A DNA stretch of 20,603 nucleotides, from the NCBI GenBank assembly GCA_025450405.1, contig JANWHL010000141.1, forward strand, positions 1 to 20,603. Direction: 5' to 3'. Position 1 is the first letter of the stretch, and each line of letters opens with the position of its first letter. The DNA comes from Ktedonobacterales bacterium (lineage in GTDB: Bacteria; Chloroflexota; Ktedonobacteria; Ktedonobacterales; JADMIN01). This document shows, in pieces, positions 7,538 through 15,092 of the stretch. A program made the translations under genes and the position numbers. The notes below the pieces were generated by a model that saw only the letters and a list, made by a program, of their open reading frames with translations, was not told the origin of the DNA and ran no database searches.

Positions 7538-7581
7538 GCAAGCGCGGAATGTGCGCGCAAGCGCGGACAATGCGCGCAAAC
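7538..7581 (+). repeat. 19-base-period tandem repeat in the MFS leader
   Basis: GCAAGCGCGGA occurs at 7538-7548 and 7557-7567, followed in phase by GCAAAC at 7576, so the unit length is 19 bases; the rest of each unit is partly conserved (ATGTGCGC versus CAATGCGC). It lies in the predicted untranslated leader between the promoter and the start codon. Confidence 0.55.
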
Positions 7582-7610
7582 CCAAACCGCAAACACAATC
7601 AAAGGGTGTC

Positions 7611-9098
7611 ATGTTGGCGAGCGTCGGTCTGGGGATTGGTGGGCGGCGAGGCCGGGAAGTCGGCTGTGGTGGTCCGGGAGATCCGGCGTCGCGCGGGGGC
7701 GGGCCGGGCCGGCACGGATGGCGCGATATACGCGTGTTTTCGGCGCTCCATCACCGCAATTTTCGCCTCTTTTGGTTCGGCCAGATCATTTCGGTCACGG
7801 GCACGTGGATGCAATCCATTGGCCAGGCATGGCTCGTCCTTCAGCTCACCCACAACGCGTTTCTCCTTGGGGTGGTGAGCGCGCTACAGTTCCTGCCGGT
7901 GCTGGTGCTCTCGCTAGTTGGCGGCGTGGTGGCCGACAAGTTGCCCAAGCGGCGTCTGCTGATGTTCACGCAAACGGTGGCGATGATTCAGGCGTTCGCG
8001 ATGTTCGCGCTGGCGGCCACTGGCACTGTGCGTGTCTGGCATGTGATGGTCCTGGCCGCGTGCCTGGGCACGGTAAACGCCCTGGATATGCCGACGCGCC
8101 AGGCGTTTATTACCGAGATGGTGGGCCGTGATGACCTGATGAACGCCATCTCACTCAATTCGGCGCAGTTCAATGCGTCGCGCGTAGTGGGACCAGGCAT
8201 CGCGGGGGTGCTGATCGCGGTTCTGGGCATCCCACCCCTGTTCCTGGTGAATGCGGTCAGTTACGTGGCCGTGCTCGTGGGCCTGGCGATGATGGACCCG
8301 ACGCGGCTCCACGCGCCAGTGGGAGCTCGCGTCAGCGACCGCCCATTGCGCCAGATCCGGGACGGAGTCGCCTTCGCGTGGCGGACGCCACCAATCCGCT
8401 TGGCGTTGTTGATGATTTTCGCCGTCAGTACTTTCGGCATGAATTTCAACATCATCCTGCCGCTCCTTGCGGAGCGCACCTTTCGGACGGGGGCTACCGG
8501 CTACGGGGTGATGTCGTCGCTGCTGGGGTTTGGCTCGCTCGTCGCCGCGCTGGTGCTGGCGGGCACGGTCAAACGCCCGCGCGTAGGGCTGTTGGTGGCG
8601 AGCGCTGGTGCGTTCAGTGTCCTCGAGATCGTGCTCGCGCGAATCCAGGCGCCCATACCGGCCTATGGGGCGCTCGCGCTCATCGGGTTCGCGACGATCG
8701 CGTTCGCGGCGACGGCGAACACGCTGCTCCAGACCAATTCGCCAGACGCGATGCGTGGTCGTGTGATGGCGCTCTACTCGATGCTGTTCGCCGGGTCGAC
8801 GCCGATCGGCGCGCTGGCGATCGGGGCGCTCGCTGGCCGCGTGGGCGCGTCCGGGGCGCTGTTCATTGGTGCGCTACCCTGCCTCGCGGCGGTGGCGTAT
8901 GGCGCGAGCGTGTGGCGCGCGACCGCGGCATTTCGCGCGCCAGGCGGCACGGTGGCCCCGGACGTCGAGGCGGACTCGGGCCCCGCAGCTAGCCAACGGG
9001 CCGCGCCTGGCACGCTGGCTCCGGACGGCGCGCCGGCCGTATCCCCGGCGGCCATAGCACTGCCATCGGCCGCCGAGCCTGCCAGTCGGAGCGCCTGA
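7611..9098 (+). CDS. Major facilitator superfamily exporter (MFS_3/EntS-like)
   Basis: The product is 495 residues with about twelve membrane helices. The N-terminal block FSALHHRNFRLFWFGQIIS-VTGTWMQSIGQAWLVLQLT and the C-terminal PDAMRGRVMALYSMLFAGS are characteristic of the MFS_3 / DUF894 group, which includes the enterobactin exporter EntS and many uncharacterised efflux proteins. It probably exports a small molecule by proton antiport; the substrate cannot be read from sequence. ATG 7611 is chosen because AAAGGG lies about five bases upstream and it follows the promoter at 7452-7480. The frame is open from 7476, but that start falls inside the -10 element. The last ~60 residues are a soluble tail rich in Ala and Pro. 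The gene is monocistronic and faces the SDR gene tail to tail. Confidence 0.88.
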   Translation: MLASVGLGIGGRRGREVGCGGPGDPASRGGGPGRHGWRDIRVFSALHHRNFRLFWFGQIISVTGTWMQSIGQAWLVLQLTHNAFLLGVVSALQFLPVLVLSLVGGVVADKLPKRRLLMFTQTVAMIQAFAMFALAATGTVRVWHVMVLAACLGTVNALDMPTRQAFITEMVGRDDLMNAISLNSAQFNASRVVGPGIAGVLIAVLGIPPLFLVNAVSYVAVLVGLAMMDPTRLHAPVGARVSDRPLRQIRDGVAFAWRTPPIRLALLMIFAVSTFGMNFNIILPLLAERTFRTGATGYGVMSSLLGFGSLVAALVLAGTVKRPRVGLLVASAGAFSVLEIVLARIQAPIPAYGALALIGFATIAFAATANTLLQTNSPDAMRGRVMALYSMLFAGSTPIGALAIGALAGRVGASGALFIGALPCLAAVAYGASVWRATAAFRAPGGTVAPDVEADSGPAASQRAAPGTLAPDGAPAVSPAAIALPSAAEPASRSA

Positions 9099-9160
9099 GA
9101 CCGCGCTGAACCAGCCCCGGGGCCGGGGGCACGACATTGACGTTCCGTGAGACTTGCGCT

Positions 9161-9943
9161 CTACCTGGTGGCGGCGTTCCGGCGCCCATGAGGGCGCGTG
9201 CCGAGGTCCACGGCCCATGGGAAGAGGCGCTCCAGCCAGATGGCCAAACCATAAATGCGCGGATAGACGAGCTCGCGTCGCGGGTGGCTGACGAGGTCGG
9301 CCATGCGGCGCGCGAGTCGCTCAGGTCCGGGCATAGGCACGGCGCGCATGCGGGCGGTCAGGTCGGTGCGGATGTAGCCCGGTGAGACCGCGGTGACCTG
9401 GACTCCTGTGCCGGCGAGCTCGCGCCGCAGGGCCAACGAGAATCCGCGCAGACCGAACTTGGTGGCCGAATAGATTGGCGCGACGGCGATCTGGCCGGCC
9501 ACCGACGCGACGTTGAGAATGGTGCCGCGTCGCTGAGCCAGCATGCCGGGCAAGACGGCGCGCGTGAGTAACATTGGGCCAACTAGATTGAGCATCATGC
9601 CGCCGGCGATCTCGTCGGGATCCTCCCGCGCGTAGAGGTGACGCCAGCCTTGTCCGGCGGCGTTGACGAGGATGTCAATGTGCCCCCAGTGGTCTTTGAC
9701 CCGATCGACCAGGTGGTCGATGTCCCCCACCTGGCGCATATCGCTGGGGACGGCGAAGGCGGTGCCGCCCGCCGAGCGTATGGCGTCCGCCAGGCATTCG
9801 AGCCGGTCGGCACGGCGCGCGGCCAGCGCGACGCTGGCGCCCCGGCGCGCCAGCTCGCTCGCGACCGCCGCGCCGATGCCCGAGCTGGCCCCAGTGACAA
9901 TCGCGACGTAGCCGGCGAGCGGACCCGGGCGAGCCTCAGTCAC
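9161..9943 (-). CDS. Short-chain dehydrogenase/reductase (classical SDR)
   Basis: The product is 260 residues, the usual classical SDR length, with a Rossmann fold. Visible motifs are TGASSGIG for cofactor binding (17-24), NAAG (94-97), the catalytic Asn119, Ser147, and YSATK (158-162) giving Tyr158 and Lys162. The PG motif follows (VSPGYIRTDL). Arg43-Arg44 after the second strand suggests preference for NADP(H). The substrate is unknown. The start is GTG 9943 because GGAGG lies seven bases upstream; the frame is open to 10030 but that extension is not SDR-like and would include the promoter region. The C-terminal 60 residues contain LVYPRIYGLAIWLERLFPW, a hydrophobic stretch seen in membrane-associated SDRs. 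It is divergent from the lipid-kinase/phosphatase fusion, so a lipid or polyprenyl substrate is conceivable but not shown. Confidence 0.93.
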   Translation of the reverse strand: MTEARPGPLAGYVAIVTGASSGIGAAVASELARRGASVALAARRADRLECLADAIRSAGGTAFAVPSDMRQVGDIDHLVDRVKDHWGHIDILVNAAGQGWRHLYAREDPDEIAGGMMLNLVGPMLLTRAVLPGMLAQRRGTILNVASVAGQIAVAPIYSATKFGLRGFSLALRRELAGTGVQVTAVSPGYIRTDLTARMRAVPMPGPERLARRMADLVSHPRRELVYPRIYGLAIWLERLFPWAVDLGTRPHGRRNAATR

Positions 9944-10010
9944 GGTTGTGCCTCCGGTTGGTACGCTGATCGACGTGTCGCCATGGCGCCGATCGACCAA
10001 CTGGCGTCCC

Positions 10011-10036
10011 GTCGCACATAGCTGTCGCACATAGCT
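10011..10036 (-). repeat. Perfect tandem 13-base repeat at the SDR promoter
   Basis: GTCGCACATAGCT is repeated exactly, head to tail, at 10011-10023 and 10024-10036. On the minus strand the repeat begins within the candidate -10 and covers the predicted transcription start (about 10027), a typical place for an operator. Confidence 0.6.
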
Positions 10037-10062
10037 ATAGCGCGGACGCGCTCAGCCGGCAA
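10034..10062 (-). promoter_or_regulatory. Candidate promoter for the SDR gene
   Basis: Minus-strand TTGCCG (10062-10057) and TATAGC (10039-10034) are 17 bases apart, each four of six matches. Transcription would start near 10027, about 84 bases before the GTG at 9943. Confidence 0.4.
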
Positions 10063-10207
10063 TGCAACCATGGGCGCGCCGACTGGCGATGGCACCGCGC
10101 ATGCGTGTGGAGAGCGGTGCGCGCCCACGCGCTTGGTGCTGTCTACACGTCTGGCGGCCAGCGGACACGATGGGCGATAGCAGCTGGCTAAAGGAGGCCT
10201 GACCACC

Positions 10208-12094
10208 ATGGAGGGGGATGTGGATACCGCCACCGATGCGCGCCGATCGCCAGGTGGACCCGAGCTGGAACGGCCAACCGTGTTGGTGCTGGTGAATCCG
10301 ACGGCGCGGCTGGCCGGGGCGGCGGCCGAGACGGAGATCGGCGCGCGTTTGAGCGCGATGGGTTTGCGCGCGCGCATCGTGCTGACACGCGCCGAAGACG
10401 AGGCGCGCGCACATGCCCGGGCGGCCGCGACCGAAGGCGTGTACGACGTGGTGGTAGCCGCGGGTGGCGATGGCACGGTACACGCCGTGGCTGAAGGGCT
10501 GCTGGAGGCGCGAAACGAACGGACCAGGGAGGATGGCTCCGCACGCGAGGTGGCGCTGGGGATTCTGCCGCTCGGGACGATGAACAATCTGGCGCACTGT
10601 CTGGGGATTCCCGAGGACCTGACAGCGGCCGCCGAGCTGCTGGCGAGCGCTCCCTCACACCTTGTGGACGTGGGCATGGTGGCCGGGCACCTCTTCCTCG
10701 AGGTGGCGGGTGCGGGGCTCGAAGCGGCGCTCGCGCCGACGTTTGAGAACCTGAAGGGTCGGCCATGGGCGCACCCGGGCACTGTGCTGACCGTCGCCAG
10801 GACACTCTGGCGTGTCCGACCACGCCGGGTGGATGTGACCGTGGACGGGCGGACGGTGAGGACGCGGGCGCTCCAGGTGAGCGTGTGCAACGCGGAGCGC
10901 TACGGGCTGGACTTCGCGGCCGCACCGGGCGCGCGAATGGATGACGGGTGGCTGGATGTCGTGATCTATGAGCGCATAAAGGTGCTGGAGCTGGTCCGCC
11001 ACTACGTCAGCATCCTGGGTGGACGCCAAGGCTTGCATGCCCGCGAGCGCCGGCTGCGTGCGCGCGAAGTGCGGATCGCGCCGACACGGGCGGTGTGGCA
11101 TGTGCACGCGGATGCCCAGACAGTGGGCGTCACGCCCATGACCGCCGTGGTCAAGCACAATGCGCTGCGCGTGGTGGCGCCGCCGCGGGCGGAGACGAAG
11201 GCGGAAGCGGTTGCCCACCTTGGGCTAGGGGAGGTGGTGTTGCGCGCGATGGTCCCGCCGGCCGCCGGGGTGGCGGCGCGTGTCGTCGGCCAGGCGGCGG
11301 GCAGTGCCCAGCGGACCGCCGCGGTGTCGACGGCGCGGGTTCGGCTGGCCGCGACCGTCGCTACCGACGAAGCGCGCCGCGTGGTCGGTGTGGAGGCGCC
11401 GCGCCGGAGCGCGCGGCGTGCGGCCGCGGTGAGATGGCTGTACCTCGCGGCATTCGGATGGGCGCTGGCGACTGGGTTGGCCGCGCGGTGGATGGACATT
11501 TTGCCGGGCGACGTGCGCTTGACGCGCGTGATCCAGGGAAGACGGACCCGGCGCAAGGACGCGTTCTGGCGCGCGGTCGCGGAACCGGGGTTTCCGCGCT
11601 ACTCAACGCCGCTTGTGGTGGTCTGTGCCGCGATGTTCTGGGCTCTGCGTCTGCGCGTTGAGGCAGTGATCATCATCCTGTCGAACGGCACCGACGCCAT
11701 CAACTGGGCGATCAAGCGTGTCGTCGGGCGACAGCGCCCGACCGCGCGGCTGGTGCGGGTCACGCGCGTCATCAACGAGCCAGGGTTTCCCAGCGGGCAC
11801 GTAATGCACTACATGAGCTTCTTCGGGTTTCTGGCCACCGCGGCTTTGTCCAATCTCCGGCCGTCGCGGGCGCGTCGAGCGTTCGTCGGTGCCTGCGCCG
11901 CGATGGTCGGCCTGGTTGGGCCGTCGCGGGTTTATCTGGGCGCGCACTGGCCCAGCGACGTCCTGGCCGGCTACCTGCTCGGGGGAATCTACCTGGGCGG
12001 CCTGCTGGAGCTCTACGCACGTGCGAAGGCCTGGGCCGCGGGGCGCAGGCGCTCCTCTACCCCGCCGCCCCAGGAGCTGTCGCCGCTCGACTGA
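10208..12094 (+). CDS. Lipid kinase (DAGK/YegS type) fused to PAP2 phosphatase
   Basis: The product is 628 residues with two enzymes in one chain. Residues about 22-325 form a diacylglycerol/lipid kinase domain: VLVNPTA (27-33), the nucleotide loop GGDGT (86-90), PLGTMNNLA (121-129) and DDGWLDVV (245-252). A linker (about 326-405) leads to membrane helices and a PAP2 phosphatase domain with all three motifs: K503-x6-R510-P511, PSGH (528-531) and SRVYLGAHWPSD (573-584). The kinase makes a lipid phosphate from diacylglycerol or a similar lipid; PAP2 enzymes remove phosphate from lipid phosphates or undecaprenyl diphosphate. All motif residues are intact. Known bifunctional PAP2/DAGK proteins usually place PAP2 first; here it is last. 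ATG 10208 has AAAGGAGG ten bases upstream. A role in undecaprenyl-phosphate recycling or phospholipid turnover next to polysaccharide genes is inference. Confidence 0.93.
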   Translation: MEGDVDTATDARRSPGGPELERPTVLVLVNPTARLAGAAAETEIGARLSAMGLRARIVLTRAEDEARAHARAAATEGVYDVVVAAGGDGTVHAVAEGLLEARNERTREDGSAREVALGILPLGTMNNLAHCLGIPEDLTAAAELLASAPSHLVDVGMVAGHLFLEVAGAGLEAALAPTFENLKGRPWAHPGTVLTVARTLWRVRPRRVDVTVDGRTVRTRALQVSVCNAERYGLDFAAAPGARMDDGWLDVVIYERIKVLELVRHYVSILGGRQGLHARERRLRAREVRIAPTRAVWHVHADAQTVGVTPMTAVVKHNALRVVAPPRAETKAEAVAHLGLGEVVLRAMVPPAAGVAARVVGQAAGSAQRTAAVSTARVRLAATVATDEARRVVGVEAPRRSARRAAAVRWLYLAAFGWALATGLAARWMDILPGDVRLTRVIQGRRTRRKDAFWRAVAEPGFPRYSTPLVVVCAAMFWALRLRVEAVIIILSNGTDAINWAIKRVVGRQRPTARLVRVTRVINEPGFPSGHVMHYMSFFGFLATAALSNLRPSRARRAFVGACAAMVGLVGPSRVYLGAHWPSDVLAGYLLGGIYLGGLLELYARAKAWAAGRRRSSTPPPQELSPLD

Positions 12095-12153
12095 CACGCG
12101 CAGCCAATCCGCGCGCGCGGCTCGAATAGTCCAGACTGGCGATGCGGTGAGTA

Positions 12154-13995
12154 TCAGCGGCGGGACGCGGCGCGCCGCCGTGCGGCGTTCGGCGCGCGCG
12201 CCGCGCGCGGGTCCGCGCCAGCATGCGCACTGGGCTGGCCGGCGGCGTGCGCGCTCCCACTGGCGCCGGCACCAGCGGCGAGAAGTGGGCTCGGAGTGTC
12301 TAAGCCAGTTACGAACGGGCGGAGGATGGTGCGCAGCCAGGTGGGGACCTGCGTAAGCAGGACACCATCCTCGGCGTCCAATGGCCGGATCAGGCGGAGG
12401 CAGACAAGGAAAATCGCCCCGTACGCGAGCCCCGCCAGCACGAGCGGCAGCGGCGAGGCGGGTCGCCACGCCAGCGTGAGCGCGACACCTGGGGTGAGCG
12501 CGACCAGCATCTTCCCGACGAAGCCAATTGGATAGCGGCTGGCGACAAAGCGGCAGGCGAGGACGAGCATGAAAGCGTTGGCGATGATCTGCGAGAAGCC
12601 CACGGCAATGAGGCCGCCGAGAACGCCGTAGCGCGGGATGAGGAACCAATCGCCCAGGGCGAGCGCGGCGAGGGTGCCCCAGCGCGACACGACCACCCAA
12701 ACCTGGTGTCCGAGCACATACAGGACGGACTCGCACGCGATGCCGCCGCACAGTTGGATGACAGCGCTGAGCGCGATGAAGACAGCGGCCACGCCGCCGG
12801 CCGTCGCGTAGCCCTTGCCGAAGACCTGAAGGATCACGCCGGCATGTGGCACGCAGAACACCATCAGGGGCACGGTCAGGAGCACCTGGAGCTTGACAAT
12901 GGTGCGCCAGGCGAGAGCGAGGTCGGGGAGATAGCGGATGGTGTACGCGGCGGACATGATAGCCAGGCTAATGCCGCTGATGCCCGCGGCGATCGGGACC
13001 GTCGCGCCGTGGCCGAGTTGGTACGCGGAGCTGAAGAGCGCGATCTGACTGGACGAGACACTGAGGCTGAGCTGCCATGCGGCCAGCGGCATGAAGAAGC
13101 CCACGTTGGCCATGTCGGCCAGCCAGGAAGCCATGCCCAAGCGCAACATGGGCGAGAGCAGGGCCGGAGTCAGGGAGACGCGCGGGGCGGCCAGCGTGGA
13201 CCGAATCACGAACGCGTAGACGACGGCGGCACAGGTGGGCGGCAGGACGAGGGCCCCCAGCGCGCCGTCCACCCCGGCGCCGAGTACATGAATGAAGATA
13301 TACGCGAGGATGACCACCAGCAATTGACTGAGCCCGCCGACGATGAATACCACGCGCGTGCGCAGGAGGGCCGTCAGGACAGACGCGAGTAGGGCGGCGA
13401 TACCGGTCCCGATGATGGTGCCGGCGATGACTACCCGGTGGTCGAGGACGCGTGGGTCGCCAAATGCCTGGGCGAACCCGGCGGCGCCTGGAAGGGAGGC
13501 CTGGGCCAGGAGCGTCGTGACGAGTGGCAGGCCCCAGAGCGCGCCAATGGCGACGGCCGCTACGGCGGCGACGCGGATGGTGACGAGGCGCAGGGCGACG
13601 GTCATGGCCAGGCCCGGGCCACCCTGCGAAAGAGCGCGCGGGATGTAGACGGCGGCGGCACTGGTGAGACCGAGAGAGGCGAGGTAGATGCCCAGGTTGG
13701 CGGCGTTATTGGCGAGCACATAGGCACCGGCCGCGGGCAGACTCAAGGAGCGGCGCAAGACCACATCGAAAATGACCAGGGAAACGCCCAGCCAGAGCGA
13801 ATAGGCCTGGTTCCACAGGTAGCCGCTGGGAGCGCGATGGACAAGCGTGTGACCCTGGTCCTCACCAGGCGAGTCGGCTGATCGCGCCCGCGATGGCTCG
13901 CGGGCGCCGCCTCCAGCCGTCGGGGCAGTGGGACGGCCTGGCCCGTGGGCATCCTGGCCCGCTTGGCCGCCCCGCCTCCTGGCGCGCTCGTGCAT
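12154..13995 (-). CDS. Wzx/MATE-like polysaccharide flippase
   Basis: The product is 613 residues. A hydrophilic 55-residue N-terminus precedes about twelve to fourteen membrane helices, starting SLWLGVSLVIFDVVLRRSLS, and a 60-residue Ala/Gly/Pro-rich tail follows. The pattern matches the MOP superfamily (Wzx/MurJ/MATE), including the mid-protein helix break at GKGYATAGGVAAVFIALSA that is common in polysaccharide flippases. Such proteins move lipid-linked oligosaccharides across the cytoplasmic membrane. ATG 13995 is chosen because GGAGG lies seven bases upstream; the frame stays open for another 620 codons towards 15855, but that part is antisense to other genes. It is convergent with the kinase/PAP2 fusion and divergent from the GH3 operon. 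It may serve the polysaccharide cluster about 10 kb away; exact family and substrate are not certain. Confidence 0.82.
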   Translation of the reverse strand: MHERARRRGGQAGQDAHGPGRPTAPTAGGGAREPSRARSADSPGEDQGHTLVHRAPSGYLWNQAYSLWLGVSLVIFDVVLRRSLSLPAAGAYVLANNAANLGIYLASLGLTSAAAVYIPRALSQGGPGLAMTVALRLVTIRVAAVAAVAIGALWGLPLVTTLLAQASLPGAAGFAQAFGDPRVLDHRVVIAGTIIGTGIAALLASVLTALLRTRVVFIVGGLSQLLVVILAYIFIHVLGAGVDGALGALVLPPTCAAVVYAFVIRSTLAAPRVSLTPALLSPMLRLGMASWLADMANVGFFMPLAAWQLSLSVSSSQIALFSSAYQLGHGATVPIAAGISGISLAIMSAAYTIRYLPDLALAWRTIVKLQVLLTVPLMVFCVPHAGVILQVFGKGYATAGGVAAVFIALSAVIQLCGGIACESVLYVLGHQVWVVVSRWGTLAALALGDWFLIPRYGVLGGLIAVGFSQIIANAFMLVLACRFVASRYPIGFVGKMLVALTPGVALTLAWRPASPLPLVLAGLAYGAIFLVCLRLIRPLDAEDGVLLTQVPTWLRTILRPFVTGLDTPSPLLAAGAGASGSAHAAGQPSAHAGADPRAARAPNAARRRAASRR

Positions 13996-14510
13996 GAGGG
14001 TTCCTCCATACTTCCAGACAACGGGCGCGGTCTGATGAGATAACGGGTCTAGCCTGTCCGGGCTCAGGGAGCGTGGGCCTCGGCGTCTGGAGCGATGGGC
14101 AGGCCATCTGGTGTGGTCCGATTTGCCCCCCAGAGACGGACTCCGTCGCCGTCCTGGCACGCACTCTGAGGTGATCGGACGCCACACACAGCAATTCTTG
14201 ACCAATTGAGACCCCTTGACGGGGCACTCGTGCGTTGTAGTGTACAGCGTAGCATACTCAGGCGCGGAGTCGTGGCAAATCGCGCGGTCGCGGTCACATG
14301 CGGTCGTGGCCGCAAGGGTGTTGGGCGCGGGGCCAGTGCGCGCGTTGCGCCGCGTCTTGTGTGCCAAATCAGGCGCGGCGCGCGAGGTTTGGTCCGCCGC
14401 GGACTTGCGTCTGGGCGGTATGATCAGGGCGGTTTCGGATCGGGCCAGGGACGCGTGTTGGCCAGAGCGACGGCATGCGCGGGCAGGGGAGCGCAGTAGG
14501 GAAGAGGTGC
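13996..14510. other. Divergent intergenic region between the flippase and GH3 operons
   Basis: 515 bases without a convincing gene. It holds a candidate minus-strand promoter (14251-14278), two TTGAC words 18 bases apart on the plus strand (14198 and 14216), a CCCC-n5-GGGG hairpin (14212-14224), a GACGGA-CTCCGTC dyad (14136-14148) and a lone TATGAT (14419-14424) that could be a -10 for the plus-strand operon. Short open frames here have no start signal or recognisable content. Confidence 0.5.
14251..14278 (-). promoter_or_regulatory. Candidate promoter for the flippase gene
   Basis: Minus-strand TTGCCA (14278-14273, five of six) and TATGCT (14256-14251, four of six) are 16 bases apart. Transcription would begin near 14244, giving an unusually long leader of about 250 bases before the ATG at 13995. 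The ten bases GAGTATGCTA are also found at 6976-6985 at the other promoter with this -10 type. Confidence 0.4.
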
Positions 14511-15092
14511 ATGATGCGCACGATGTCGCCGCCTGATCCACGGGCGGGGCGCTACCCATCGGGCCGCCAGTCATGGTCACCAGGTCCACACGCCCCGGCG
14601 GCTGTCCAGGCGCCGTCGGCATCGTCGCGCGGGGGCCGCCGACCGGACAAGGCGCGCCGGTCGCTCGACTGGAAAACGCTCGTCGTGTCGGTGCTCCTGG
14701 GCGGCGTTGTCCTGGTCGATGTGGCGCTGTTGCTGGTCGCCCTCGTTCCTGACCGTGTCTGGCAGACGCACGGATACCCAAACGGGCCAATCCCCCATGA
14801 TCTGACGCCGATCGTGGCGGCGGCCTTCTACGTGTTGCCCGCGGTGATTGGCGCGTTGTGCCGGCGGTGGCAGGTCGCGCTGGTCCTGGCGACGTTGCCG
14901 GCCTGGCTCGACCTGGGACTCTTCGCGACGGCCGCCGCCAGTCGTATCGGCCCGTTCTACCTCTTTCTCGACGTCCACGCCGCGAGCACAGTGGGCACTC
15001 TCGAGCTCTTTGGCGCACTGGGCGCGCTCGGCTGGCTGGCGCGGACGGTGCTGTTGATGGCGCTGGGGCGCGGTGAGTGGGGCCGCCGATGA
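14511..15092 (+). CDS. Small four-helix membrane protein of unknown function
   Basis: The product is 193 residues. The first ~55 are disordered, rich in Pro, Ser, Arg and Gly, and probably cytoplasmic. Four hydrophobic segments follow (about 56-80, 98-117, 121-143 and 163-184), with a short loop GYPNGPIPHDLTP between the first two. I do not recognise a family. The start is supported by GGAAGAGG just upstream; ATG 14514 is equally possible. The stop overlaps the start of the first GH3 gene (ATGA, 15089-15092), which implies translational coupling and a shared role at the membrane with that enzyme. It could assist anchoring or export of the GH3 protein, but this is context only. Confidence 0.7.
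   Translation: MMRTMSPPDPRAGRYPSGRQSWSPGPHAPAAVQAPSASSRGGRRPDKARRSLDWKTLVVSVLLGGVVLVDVALLLVALVPDRVWQTHGYPNGPIPHDLTPIVAAAFYVLPAVIGALCRRWQVALVLATLPAWLDLGLFATAAASRIGPFYLFLDVHAASTVGTLELFGALGALGWLARTVLLMALGRGEWGRR

Larger units (their letters stand above)
7267..7610 (+). other. Intergenic region holding a terminator, a promoter and repeats
   Basis: No gene is seen in these 344 bases. The first part has two CCAACGG copies around GTTAACCT (7271-7292), then an intrinsic terminator (7326-7386). The second part has an AT-richer promoter (7452-7480), direct repeats of GCGTAAAA and a 19-base-period repeat just before the MFS start. These are listed separately. Confidence 0.6.

Noticed and set aside
9112..9132. 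CCCCGGGGCCGGGGG as a terminator between the MFS and SDR genes
   Set aside because: It is self-complementary in part but has no T-rich run on either strand and could be simple GC richness.
12095..12153. Hairpin between the convergent kinase/PAP2 and flippase genes
   Set aside because: GCC...GGC pairing around GCGCGCGC is weak and lacks a T tract; no terminator can be supported.
11603..12751. Minus-strand open frame of 382 codons across the PAP2 domain and the flippase end
   Set aside because: It is antisense to the intact PAP2 motifs and out of frame with the flippase; no family content seen.
14198..14243. Plus-strand promoter built on TTGACC/TTGACG
   Set aside because: Neither -35-like word has a convincing -10 at 16-18 bases; the best hexamer, TAGTGT, matches only three of six.
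14419..14424. TATGAT as the -10 of the GH3 operon promoter
   Set aside because: The hexamer is good and well placed, but no -35 lies at 16-18 bases and there is no extended TGn, so it is only mentioned within the intergenic entry.
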